Below are positions 17,171 through 23,389 of a stretch of DNA of 34,303 nt, piece after piece (position 1 is the first letter of the stretch; every line of letters starts with the position of its first letter). Made by a program: the position numbers and the translations under genes. Source of the DNA: Bacteroidales bacterium UBA1216 (GTDB lineage Bacteria > Bacteroidota > Bacteroidia > Bacteroidales > Paludibacteraceae); NCBI GenBank assembly GCA_002309255.1, contig DBXI01000062.1, forward strand, positions 1 to 34,303, read 5' to 3'. The notes under the pieces are model-generated. The model searched no databases. It was not told the origin of the DNA and was given only the letters and a program-made list of their open reading frames with translations.

Positions 17171-18055
17171 TTACTTTTGGGGTTCCATGTGGATGGTGAT
17201 ATGCGTAGTAGCGCCGAATCGCTCACGCAGTCGTTGCTCGATGAGCGAGGCGTGCTGATGCGCCTCTGTCAAGGTTGTTGTGCCTGCCATGCGCACATGC
17301 ATCTCGATGGCTATACGGTTGCCTAATCGGCGTGTACGTAGGTTATGCGGGTCGGAAACATCGGGCACCGATTGGACGATGGCAATTATCTCCTGCTCTG
17401 TTTCTGCCGGCAGGGAGCACTCCGTCAGGTCGTCCATGCTACCACGTAGCAGATCGACAGCCGTCTTGATGAGCATGACTCCCACGACGATGGATGCTAT
17501 CGGGTCAAGTACCGTCCAGCGATTGCCGAGTACCAGCGCACCACCTATACCTATCGCCGCGCCGATGGATGAGAGTGCATCGCTACGATGATGCCAGGCG
17601 TTGGCTGTGAGTGCTTGGGAGTCCAGTTGTTTGCCTCGGCGGATCGTATATTGGTAGAGCAGCTCCTTGATGACAATTGACAGTAGCGCCGCCCAAAGCG
17701 CGATAGCACGAGGCGCTTCCAAACCAGCCCCGCCAATCCACGCCGCCAGCTGCTTGCAGCCGGAGACGATGATGCCAACAGCGGCTGCGCCGAGCGCCAA
17801 GGCGATGATGAACGAGGCAATGGTCTCATACTTGCCGTGACCATAATCGTGGCTCTCGTCCTGCGGCTTGGCGCTGATGCGCACAAACACCAGCACGATG
17901 ATGTCCGTCAGAAAATCCGATAACGAATGTACGGCATCCGCCACCATCGCAGCACTATTGCCTATGATGCCGGCAACGAACTTGAACACCACCAGTAACA
18001 CATTCGCCGCGGTGCCCCATAATGTTACTCTAACCATTTCATTCTCACGCTGCAT
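17171..18055 (-). CDS. Cation diffusion facilitator (CDF) metal efflux protein
   Basis: 294 residues, a proton-coupled exporter of Zn2+, Fe2+, Mn2+ or similar metal in the inner membrane. About six transmembrane segments are followed by a cytoplasmic C-terminal domain of about 85 residues. Metal site residues are visible in MVADAVHSLSDFLTD (Asp40, His43, Asp47, TM2) and in NAWHHRSDALSS (His and Asp, TM5). ESHDYGHGKYE is the typical cytoplasmic loop, and IAIEMHVRM and ITIHMEP in the tail fit the metal-sensing domain. The TM2 set D-x2-H-x3-D-type fits FieF-like transporters, but metal choice is not settled by sequence. It lies just downstream of a decayed metallophosphoesterase gene and may now be driven by that gene's surviving promoter. 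Confidence 0.92.
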   Translation of the reverse strand: MQRENEMVRVTLWGTAANVLLVVFKFVAGIIGNSAAMVADAVHSLSDFLTDIIVLVFVRISAKPQDESHDYGHGKYETIASFIIALALGAAAVGIIVSGCKQLAAWIGGAGLEAPRAIALWAALLSIVIKELLYQYTIRRGKQLDSQALTANAWHHRSDALSSIGAAIGIGGALVLGNRWTVLDPIASIVVGVMLIKTAVDLLRGSMDDLTECSLPAETEQEIIAIVQSVPDVSDPHNLRTRRLGNRIAIEMHVRMAGTTTLTEAHQHASLIEQRLRERFGATTHITIHMEPQK

Positions 18056-18089
18056 GGTTTATTCTTGCTGTATTAGTTGGTCACAGAGA

Positions 18090-18402
18090 TCACTTGTTGA
18101 TATGCAAAGTAAAGACGATCACCTCAGGTGTAGCGCCCAATCGGAAGGGTATGCTTCCTCCTGTTCCTTCGCTCACATACATGCGTTGTCCATCCTGCTC
18201 ATACAGTCCGCTCCACTCTGCATACAACCACACCGATGATGGCTATGCTATAGTTGCTACGGCGGATGAACCGATGCTCGTTGAGTAGCAGATCCCACCC
18301 CATACGTCGCTCGGACTGCACGACCTCGAGTGCCCCTTCGCGCAGGTCGTCGGGACGTTTGCCAAAACCATAAAGGCAGTAGTCATGATTTATAGTTATA
18401 CC
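18090..18402 (-). pseudogene. Metallophosphoesterase pseudogene
   Basis: Two fragments in different frames. The upstream piece reads NHDYCLYGFGKRPDD, LREGALEVVQSERRMGWDLL and LNEHRFIRRSNYSIAIIG, starting at the GNHD-type metal motif of calcineurin-like phosphoesterases. Near 18230 the frame shifts and continues as LYAEWSGLYEQDGQRMYVSE then GTGGSIPFRLGATPEVIVF, ending at the stop at 18090. Missing are everything before NHD (first metal motif and any membrane anchor) and the central segment that should carry the GHTH metal ligands. An in-frame stop lies 12 codons before NHD. It cannot encode an active enzyme. Its promoter remains intact just upstream. Confidence 0.8.
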
Positions 18403-18435
18403 GACTCCTTGCCTTTACTAAGGCAAAATCGGCTG

Positions 18436-18467
18436 CAAATATACAAAAAAAATCACACATATGCAAA
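18436..18467 (-). promoter_or_regulatory. Surviving promoter upstream of the pseudogene
   Basis: On the - strand TTTG (18464-18467), 20-nt spacer, TATATTTG (18436-18443). The only intact gene downstream is the CDF transporter, so it may now act as that gene's promoter with the pseudogene as a long leader (inference). Confidence 0.65.
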
Positions 18468-18628
18468 TTTTCGCAAAGAAAAATTGCATTTTGCTACATT
18501 TTTTTGCATCAGATCGTTGGTCATTCCAGTTCGATAGCGAGGCTTGATACTAAAAAGGGGGCTATCAGGTAAACAAGGGGCTTTTATTGCGCAATACAAG
18601 ACAAAAAGGTGATTTTTTTGCCAAAATG
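18468..18628. other. AT-rich intergenic spacer, no gene seen
   Basis: Between two divergent promoters. I see A/T runs and no open frame or hairpin that I would defend. Confidence 0.6.
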
Positions 18629-18660
18629 TTTGGAAATGTCAGATATTTTTTGTACCTTTG
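18629..18660 (+). promoter_or_regulatory. Promoter of the DUF1294-phosphatase operon
   Basis: TTTG (18629-18632), 20-nt spacer, TACCTTTG (18653-18660), an exact consensus match. Initiation is expected near 18667, which leaves a leader of about 55 nt. Confidence 0.8.
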
Positions 18661-18667
18661 CACGCTC

Positions 18668-18703
18668 ATGCTTGCAGACAAAGAAAAAGAAGTGGCAGAA
18701 TGA
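18668..18703 (+). CDS. Possible 11-codon leader ORF
   Basis: An ATG eight bases after the -7 box opens a frame MLADKEKEVAE followed by TGA, 19 bp before the DUF1294 start. If transcription starts at the expected place this ORF is almost leaderless. No attenuator structure is seen, and chance is a fair explanation. Confidence 0.2.
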   Translation: MLADKEKEVAE

Positions 18704-18722
18704 TAGTAAATAAACGGGATTG

Positions 18723-19016
18723 ATGGAACCTATACATCATGTATATATCGCGTTGCTCTACCTTGCCTCCATCAATGGGCTGACGTTTTTCTTGTACGGC
18801 ATTGACAAATGGAAAGCTCGGCGGTCGAGGTGGCGGGTGTCAGAGGGCGCACTAATAGGACTGGCGGTGCTGTGCGGAAGTGCCGGCGCATGGCTGGGAA
18901 TGAAAGTGTGGCATCACAAGACGCTACACGCCAAATTCAAATACGGATTGCCGCTCATCATGATGGCGCAGATGGCTATCATTGGATGGGTGTGTTATAT
19001 ATGTTTCGTTATGTAG
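18723..19016 (+). CDS. DUF1294 small membrane protein (copy 1)
   Basis: 97 residues from the ATG at 18723; a TTG one codon earlier is less likely. Family DUF1294: small inner-membrane proteins of unknown function. Seen: hydrophobic segment 1 (YIALLYLASINGLTFFLYG), the family motif YGIDKWKARRSRWRVSEGAL, then GSAGAWLGMKVWHHKTLHAK and a C-terminal hydrophobic segment. A close paralogue lies at 33436-33723. It is the first gene of a four-gene operon with a tyrosine phosphatase, an envelope protein and an acetyltransferase, which does not by itself suggest a role. Confidence 0.88.
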   Translation: MEPIHHVYIALLYLASINGLTFFLYGIDKWKARRSRWRVSEGALIGLAVLCGSAGAWLGMKVWHHKTLHAKFKYGLPLIMMAQMAIIGWVCYICFVM

Positions 19017-19044
19017 GACGAATCGTCATGAATAAGTCAGTACA

Positions 19045-19539
19045 ATGACAAGAATACTTTTTATATGTCACGGTAATATCTGTCGATCGGTGATGGCAGA
19101 GATGGTGATGAAGCATCTGATACAACAAGCTGGAGTAGACGGGTTGTTTGAGATAGCATCCGCAGCCGTCTCCACCGAAGAGACGGGTAACGACATCTAT
19201 CCGCCAGCCAAACGTAAGTTGCGGGAGAAGGGTGTGCCATTCACATCCCACGCAGCGAGACAGGTCAGCCGCGCGGATTATGTTTACTATGATCATATCA
19301 TCTGCGCTGACCAATCCAACCTGCGTAGGCTGGCACGAATCATCGGCGAAGATACGGAGCAGAAAGTGTCGCTGATGATGCAGTGGGTAGATGGCCAATT
19401 GATACATGGTAAGATAGTAAATGACAGGATGGTAAATATCTCTGACCCGTGGTACACAGGCGATTTCGAAGCTGCGTATCAGGATATAGACAAGTCCTGC
19501 CAAGCTATACTGAATCTATTTTCAAGACAATGCGAATAA
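19045..19539 (+). CDS. Low-molecular-weight protein tyrosine phosphatase with an insertion
   Basis: 164 residues. The catalytic P-loop CHGNICRS (Cys8, Arg14; Cys-x5-Arg-Ser) lies at the N-terminus, and the general acid Asp134 is in DPWYTGDFE. Such enzymes dephosphorylate tyrosine residues, often on capsule-synthesis kinases or arginine-phosphorylated proteins; the partner here is unknown. Unusual: about 14 extra residues (LIHGKIVNDRMVN, about 118-131) sit just before the general-acid loop, where relatives have a short link. They are encoded by a tract of atggtaa/atgacag-like units. The next gene starts inside its last codons (10-bp overlap), so translation is probably coupled. Confidence 0.9.
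   Translation: MTRILFICHGNICRSVMAEMVMKHLIQQAGVDGLFEIASAAVSTEETGNDIYPPAKRKLREKGVPFTSHAARQVSRADYVYYDHIICADQSNLRRLARIIGEDTEQKVSLMMQWVDGQLIHGKIVNDRMVNISDPWYTGDFEAAYQDIDKSCQAILNLFSRQCE
19405..19437 (+). repeat. In-frame short repeat tract inside the phosphatase gene
   Basis: The sequence catggtaagatagtaaatga followed by caggatggtaaat repeats a 7-8 nt unit close to atggtaa/atgacag, the same unit as the tract at 30453-30489 on the other strand. It is translated as GKIVNDRMVN. Confidence 0.7.
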
Positions 19540-20207
19540 AGATAATTTTCATAATGGCATTTCTCTCCTCTTCTGTCCTGCTGATGGGGTCAGAAGAACA
19601 AGTATCAAATGCCCAAACTCCAATATCCGAAAAGACGTCCGTTTACCAGGGGTTCTCCGGAGGAATGATGCTGCATAGCGGCTATCTGTTTGGAGCCAAT
19701 CCTAATGCGCCAGCCGATGCTTCGGGGCGTTCGTATAGTCCTCAAGGTGCGCCGATAGGGATAGGTGGTGCGCTGCGCGTACATCTGTGGAAACTGCTGC
19801 GCGTGGGTTTCGAGGGATCCGTATCTACGCTGCATTCCGGATTGTCCAATCAGAGCAAGCGTCTTCAGCCGGGCAGTTATGCGCGGATAGGCTGTGGTGG
19901 CATCAATGCCGATGCCTGCTGGCGTTTACCCAAAGCATGGCCGTATGCAGGTGCAGCACTCGGGGGAGGAAGTATCCGATCGCTCTACATCATTAATGGC
20001 GATCAGAGCGACTGGCTACCAGAGAAGGAGACCTTCGTCAACAAGCAATCGTTCTTCTATATCACGCCATACGTAGGTTGTGACTACTGCATCACGCGCA
20101 AACTGCATCTCACTTTCCGCCTTGACTGGATGTTGGCTATCCACAAAAACGAACTTGTTATGCCCACAGGCCCGCGGCTCTACTTCGGACTTATGTTCAC
20201 GCATTAG
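19530..20207 (+). CDS. Exported envelope protein, possible outer-membrane beta-barrel
   Basis: 225 residues from the ATG at 19530, chosen because a signal peptide follows it directly (MRIKIIFIMAFLSSSVLLMG) and it overlaps the phosphatase stop by 10 bp; an upstream in-frame start would lie inside that gene. After a short linker the chain alternates Gly/aromatic and polar residues (GFSGGMMLHSGYLFG, SYARIGCGGINADACW, YITPYVGCDYC) and ends LYFGLMFTH. This pattern, with regularly spaced beta-strand-like stretches, suits a small outer-membrane barrel of the OmpW/porin-like kind, but no family is recognised with confidence. Third gene of its operon. Confidence 0.75.
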   Translation: MRIKIIFIMAFLSSSVLLMGSEEQVSNAQTPISEKTSVYQGFSGGMMLHSGYLFGANPNAPADASGRSYSPQGAPIGIGGALRVHLWKLLRVGFEGSVSTLHSGLSNQSKRLQPGSYARIGCGGINADACWRLPKAWPYAGAALGGGSIRSLYIINGDQSDWLPEKETFVNKQSFFYITPYVGCDYCITRKLHLTFRLDWMLAIHKNELVMPTGPRLYFGLMFTH

Positions 20208-20231
20208 ATCACTTACAGATAGTACTGTAGT

Positions 20232-20708
20232 ATGATTCGATTAGCTACAACAAACGACATCCCAAGGTTGCTGGAGCTTCTGCGCCAAGTTAACGAGGTG
20301 CACCACGACCTGCGACCTGATCTGTTCAAGCCCTGCACCACCAAGTACAACGCTCTGCAATTGCGAGAACTCCTCCGACAGCCTAACAAACCGGTCTTCG
20401 TTTATGATGACAAGGAGGTTCTGGGTTATGCTTTTGTTCAGATAGAGGATGTGCATGACGATCTGCTGCTACACGACATGCGCACGCTATACATCGACGA
20501 TATATGCGTTGACCGGCAGGCTCACGGCAGGCATATCGGCACGCACTTATTTGAGCACGTGCGCACGTATGCACAATCCATCGGCTGCCGGGCTATCACA
20601 CTCAACGTCTGGGAAGGCAATGCGCCAGCTATGGCATTCTACCGCAGACTTGGCATGAGCATCCGAAAGACATGCATGGAAATGAAGATAGAACAAATAC
20701 GAATATGA
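20232..20708 (+). CDS. GNAT-family N-acetyltransferase
   Basis: 158 residues, the length of a single GNAT domain. It transfers acetyl from acetyl-CoA to an amine; the substrate is unknown. Seen: N-terminal strand IRLATTNDIPRLLELLRQV; strand beta4 and motif A LYIDDICVDRQAHGRHIGTH, where RHIGTHL stands for the pyrophosphate-binding Q/R-x2-G-x-A loop; then the C-terminal motif B ITLNVWEGNAPAMAFYRRLG, with the Asn and Tyr typical of the family. Last gene of the + operon, 24 bp after the envelope protein. Remnant genes on the other strand begin 6 bp later. Confidence 0.88.
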   Translation: MIRLATTNDIPRLLELLRQVNEVHHDLRPDLFKPCTTKYNALQLRELLRQPNKPVFVYDDKEVLGYAFVQIEDVHDDLLLHDMRTLYIDDICVDRQAHGRHIGTHLFEHVRTYAQSIGCRAITLNVWEGNAPAMAFYRRLGMSIRKTCMEMKIEQIRI

Positions 20709-20714
20709 GAAAAC

Positions 20715-20864
20715 TTACCGCCTCATCTCGTTGGGGTTGACGCCAAGTTGGTTCTTGACATAGCGGTTGAGGTGGGAGATAGATGAGAAGCCGAACATAT
20801 CCACCAAATCTTGGATGGTGACAAATATTAGCAGCGATGCAAGAGCAAAAATAATCTTCTTCAT
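20715..20864 (-). pseudogene. Chimeric 49-codon ORF: signal peptide joined to an AraC-type HTH tail
   Basis: The ORF starts with a signal-peptide-like MKKIIFALASLLIF and passes without a break into TIQDLVDMFGFSSISHLN and RYVKNQLGVNPNEMRR, which is the second helix-turn-helix and C-terminus of an AraC/XylS regulator (GFSS...F/LN+..K..GV.P.E.RR). The two halves do not belong together: it looks like a deletion joined the start of a secreted-protein gene to the end of a regulator gene. The frame is open, so a product is possible, but no function is expected. Confidence 0.65.
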
Positions 20865-20876
20865 TGTCTTCTACTA

Positions 20877-20964
20877 TTACTCTACATACGTTACATAACT
20901 ACCGCGGACGCATTTCAAGCGGCCGTTTTTGAGTAGATTAAGACCATTGCCGTGAATACTGCAG
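20877..20964 (-). pseudogene. C-terminal remnant of a paralogue of the secreted repeat protein at 31728
   Basis: The last codons read LLKNGRLKCVRGSYVTYVE then stop, against LLNDGRWKCVRGSYVSYVE at the end of the intact gene at 31728-32345. The match is also clear at DNA level. Upstream of about 20964 the similarity ends, and in-frame stops follow. Twelve bases after the stop begins the chimeric ORF at 20864. Confidence 0.7.
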
Positions 20965-21000
20965 TCAGCACAAGAGCCTCAATAATGATTATTGTCCAGT

Positions 21001-21423
21001 TTATAATTCAATATGCATGAGTTTTAAACCAATAATAGCCAAGACGGCTTCTATTAAGCCAAAAGCGAAATAGGCATTACAGATGGCATTGAAGCCCCAT
21101 ATCCACCATTCGAGACTAATCCAAAGCATGAGAATGATGCCGCAGGCAAGGACAGCCGGTTGCGCCCCACGATGTTTTTTGAATAGCAGATAAGCAGCCA
21201 CAAACTGCGTTATGCCGTTGACTGCCAACAACACAAAACCGGAAGGAATAAAGTTACGAAAGAAAATGTCCGGCCATGGCATCTTGGTGCGTAGCAACTC
21301 CAGCATCGGATCCATGTCCCACATGGCTCCTGTCGGGTCAATCCACATCATCGTTGCGCCCCAAACAGCACCGATGCCTATGAACAACGTCCAGAATTTT
21401 TCTAAGCCAATTAATGCTTTCAT
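21001..21423 (-). CDS. Four-segment membrane protein of unknown function
   Basis: 140 residues, no family recognised. Four hydrophobic segments are visible: FWTLFIGIGAVWGATMMWI, near the N-terminus; FIPSGFVLLAVNGITQFVAA; VLACGIILMLWISLEWWIWG; and YFAFGLIEAVLAIIGLKL. A short loop between the first two holds an acidic/proline patch (MWIDPTGAMWDMDPM). No catalytic motif is seen. Its ATG overlaps the TGA of the preceding acetyltransferase gene (ATGA), so it is translationally coupled to it and is the last gene of a four-gene operon. Confidence 0.75.
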   Translation of the reverse strand: MKALIGLEKFWTLFIGIGAVWGATMMWIDPTGAMWDMDPMLELLRTKMPWPDIFFRNFIPSGFVLLAVNGITQFVAAYLLFKKHRGAQPAVLACGIILMLWISLEWWIWGFNAICNAYFAFGLIEAVLAIIGLKLMHIEL

Positions 21424-21983
21424 TGTTTATTCGTTTTAATCACTTTAGCCGGATTCCCGGCTACAACCACATCGTCCGGGATGTCATGCGTCACGACACT
21501 TCCGGCACCTACTATTACGCGGTTGCCGATGGTTACACCCGGGCAGACGATAACGCCTCCGCCGAGCCAACAGTCATCGCCGATACGGATTGGCAGACCG
21601 GTCTCGATCGGCTTCCGACGCTCTAAGTAATCATGCGGATGGTCTGGCGTCAGCAGTTGGCAGTTTGGTCCGATGAGCGTGTGTGCACCGACAGTGATGC
21701 CGCCGCCGTCAAGGAAAACGGCATTGAAGTTAATCACAACTCCTTCGCCGATGGTGATACGGTCGCCGTGGTCGCAATGAAACGGCGGGATGACCAGTGC
21801 CGAATGGTGCGCGTTAGGCAATAACTTCTGTTGGCATCGGCGGAACTCGTCCATGTCCCATGCCCCGCATTGATTAAAATCCCGCATAGCATAATAGGTC
21901 TGCTTGATGCGCGTCTGTATCTCCGCGTCCGTGTAGTCGTACGGTAGGTTATTCTGCATTTTCTCGTATTCAGTCATATTCAT
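21420..21983 (-). CDS. Maltose/galactoside-type O-acetyltransferase (left-handed beta-helix)
   Basis: 187 residues. An N-terminal Mac domain (TEYEKMQNNLPYDYTD...) precedes hexapeptide repeats that form the left-handed beta-helix of acetyl-CoA-dependent sugar O-acetyltransferases. Seen: PFHCDHGDRITIGEGVVINF, the catalytic His in LLTPDHPHDY, and the late turns IRIGDDCWLGGGVIVCPGVT and IGAGSV-like VIVGAGSVVTHDIPDDVVV, ending with the conserved AGNPAKVIK. The trimeric enzyme is cytoplasmic and acts on small sugars; the true substrate is rarely known in this family. A second ATG at 21977 (MTEYE) is an equally good start. Six bases separate it from the previous gene, and it overlaps the next by 4 bp. 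Confidence 0.9.
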   Translation of the reverse strand: MNMTEYEKMQNNLPYDYTDAEIQTRIKQTYYAMRDFNQCGAWDMDEFRRCQQKLLPNAHHSALVIPPFHCDHGDRITIGEGVVINFNAVFLDGGGITVGAHTLIGPNCQLLTPDHPHDYLERRKPIETGLPIRIGDDCWLGGGVIVCPGVTIGNRVIVGAGSVVTHDIPDDVVVAGNPAKVIKTNKQ

Positions 21984-21989
21984 ATCAAA

Positions 21990-22247
21990 TCACAATTTAT
22001 CTCCTAACATCCTCTCCAAGGTATTTACGGCGGCAGTTATGTCTTCCTCGAATCTACTGTGCTCCTTCAGAAAATCAGCCTTGCCGCCAGAGATAGTCCT
22101 CAACAACTCTTCGTTCATCTCATCTACATAGGAGGCGATGGCATATTCGATGTCATCTTTCTGCCAGTCGAGCGACGAATGGATATAGACGTTCCGCTTC
22201 TGATGCAGAAAACTATAGACTATCTCTATGACTTCTTTCGTAATCAT
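21990..22247 (-). CDS. Small acidic protein of unknown function
   Basis: 85 residues, starting at the ATG at 22247, which overlaps the stop codon of the DUF4250 gene (ATGA); a longer frame exists upstream but would cover most of that gene. The chain begins MITKEVIEIVYSFLHQKRNV and ends NTLERMLGDKL. It is soluble, probably helical, with an acidic middle (SYVDEMNEELLRTISGGKAD). I know of no family. Tight coupling on both sides suggests it works with DUF4250 or the acetyltransferase, or is simply co-expressed. Confidence 0.7.
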   Translation of the reverse strand: MITKEVIEIVYSFLHQKRNVYIHSSLDWQKDDIEYAIASYVDEMNEELLRTISGGKADFLKEHSRFEEDITAAVNTLERMLGDKL

Positions 22248-22444
22248 GTGTCGTAACCAATTGGTCGGAACTGCTGCTGGTCTTCGCTCCATACGAAGCC
22301 GTTGGCAAAAAGGTAGTCCTTTATCTGCTCCGGCTCTTGATTGAAGGCGTAGCAAAGCGCTTCGAGCGAGTCGAATTCCTCATCTCGCAGGAGCATGTTC
22401 ACGCTCGACACGAGTATCGCCGGATGTTGTGGCAAGTGATCCAT
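22244..22444 (-). CDS. DUF4250 family protein
   Basis: 66 residues, the usual size of DUF4250. The family pattern is visible: LPQHPAILVSSVNMLLRDEE (where NxxLRD is the hallmark), then FDSLEALCYAFNQEPEQIKD, and a C-terminal FVWSEDQQQFRP. Small cytoplasmic helical proteins common in gut Bacteroidales and Firmicutes, function unknown. First gene of a four-gene operon; an exact consensus promoter lies about 90 bp upstream. Confidence 0.85.
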   Translation of the reverse strand: MDHLPQHPAILVSSVNMLLRDEEFDSLEALCYAFNQEPEQIKDYLFANGFVWSEDQQQFRPIGYDT

Positions 22445-22533
22445 GCAGTTTCAAAGTTTGGCCATAAACTTCTGCCGGTCAACTACGAATCGCAGGTGCG
22501 TCGTTTATGCTTCCTCTTTGCGCAATTTTTGCG

Positions 22534-22565
22534 CAAAGGTACAAAAAAAATCCCACATTTGCAAA
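22534..22565 (-). promoter_or_regulatory. Promoter of the DUF4250 operon
   Basis: On the - strand TTTG (22562-22565), 20-nt spacer, TACCTTTG (22534-22541). The leader to the ATG at 22444 is about 80 nt. The box lies immediately after the end of the DUF4491 gene. Confidence 0.8.
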
Positions 22566-22582
22566 CAAATGCGGAACTTTCG

Positions 22583-22867
22583 TTATTTTTTCTTCGGATT
22601 TTTTGGAAACCAGCCCCTTTCGACACGTTTCTTCTGCTCAAATAGTTCGAGGATTGACCAGAACGAAGAGAAGGCAAATGCACCCAAAAGGACAGAGACA
22701 ATTACGTTCTCCACCAGCAATGAGCCAATGAGTGTGGCAGCCCCCAATATAGCAAACACCGGCCAACACTTGACTCCGAAGTAATATTCCGCCTTGATGA
22801 CAATGGGATGGAACAACCCTATCATCAGAAAAACCGACGCTCCGATTATTATTCCCGTATAATTCAT
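22583..22867 (-). CDS. DUF4491 family membrane protein
   Basis: 94 residues. The family signature is clear: FLMIGLFHPIVIKAEYYFG, then CWPVFAILGAATLIGSLLVE and LLGAFAFSSFWSILELFEQK, ending KRVERGWFPKNPKKK. Three hydrophobic segments and a basic tail; inner membrane, function unknown. It follows the lipoprotein gene by 33 bp and may be the last gene of the TonB-receptor transcript. Confidence 0.88.
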   Translation of the reverse strand: MNYTGIIIGASVFLMIGLFHPIVIKAEYYFGVKCWPVFAILGAATLIGSLLVENVIVSVLLGAFAFSSFWSILELFEQKKRVERGWFPKNPKKK

Positions 22868-22900
22868 CTTCTATTCATTTTCGCTTTTACCCAAAATAGG

Positions 22901-23377
22901 TCATTTATTATTCTTGCGCGCACCGGCATAGGTTGCCGGTGTGTCGCCGTAGTTGTTGGATAGGCAGATGGAGTCAGGTGTAATACGACCGACAAGATTG
23001 GTGACAATATATTTTTCATACGGCTTGTTGCCGGCAGTAGGAACAATACTGTCGCCGCTGAAACGAATCTCATCCGCCGTCCGGGTGTAATCCACTCCGC
23101 TGATAACCATGTCGATTGTCACTGGCATCATGGTGGCGAACTTCACGTCGAACATATATATGTCCAGCAGTTTGTCACTGACCAGCACCACTTTGGTGCG
23201 GACATTCTCCTTGGTGAATCCCGACGAGGGGATGGTCAGCAAGCCGTAGGCCTCATAAGCATCGTCTTTGTCTTTTACTTCCGGTTCCTCTGAAGTGATG
23301 TGGCATGAGGAAAATAGAACCGCAACGGCGATTACAAGTGAAAGGTGAAAAGTGAAAGGTGAAAAGATTTTCTTCAT
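22901..23377 (-). CDS. Lipoprotein, calycin-like, partner of the TonB-dependent receptor
   Basis: 158 residues. The signal peptide ends in a lipobox (AVLFSSC, Cys about residue 25), followed by an acidic linker (EEPEVKDKDD) that in Bacteroidota favours outer-membrane or surface placement. The body alternates beta strands (YGLLTIPSSGF, TKVVLVSDKLLDIYMFDV, MMPVTIDMVISGVDY) and resembles the calycin-like lipoproteins of Bacteroidales; this family call is tentative. The gene begins 12 bp after the TonB-dependent receptor stop codon, so it probably helps that receptor bind its ligand. Oddly, the signal peptide FSPFTFHLSL is encoded by a short DNA repeat. Confidence 0.75.
   Translation of the reverse strand: MKKIFSPFTFHLSLVIAVAVLFSSCHITSEEPEVKDKDDAYEAYGLLTIPSSGFTKENVRTKVVLVSDKLLDIYMFDVKFATMMPVTIDMVISGVDYTRTADEIRFSGDSIVPTAGNKPYEKYIVTNLVGRITPDSICLSNNYGDTPATYAGARKNNK
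23338..23366 (-). repeat. Short repeat encoding part of a signal peptide
   Basis: The + strand reads gtgaaaggtgaaaagtgaaa then ggtgaaaag: units of gtgaaag/gtgaaaa. Read on the - strand it encodes the SPFTFHLSL part of the lipoprotein signal sequence. Confidence 0.8.
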
Positions 23378-23389
23378 ATGTATAACTGA

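Noticed and set aside
18409..18426. Hairpin ttgcctt-tact-aaggcaa between promoter and pseudogene
   Set aside because: Seven base pairs without a T tract; could be a deletion scar or regulatory, but nothing supports either.
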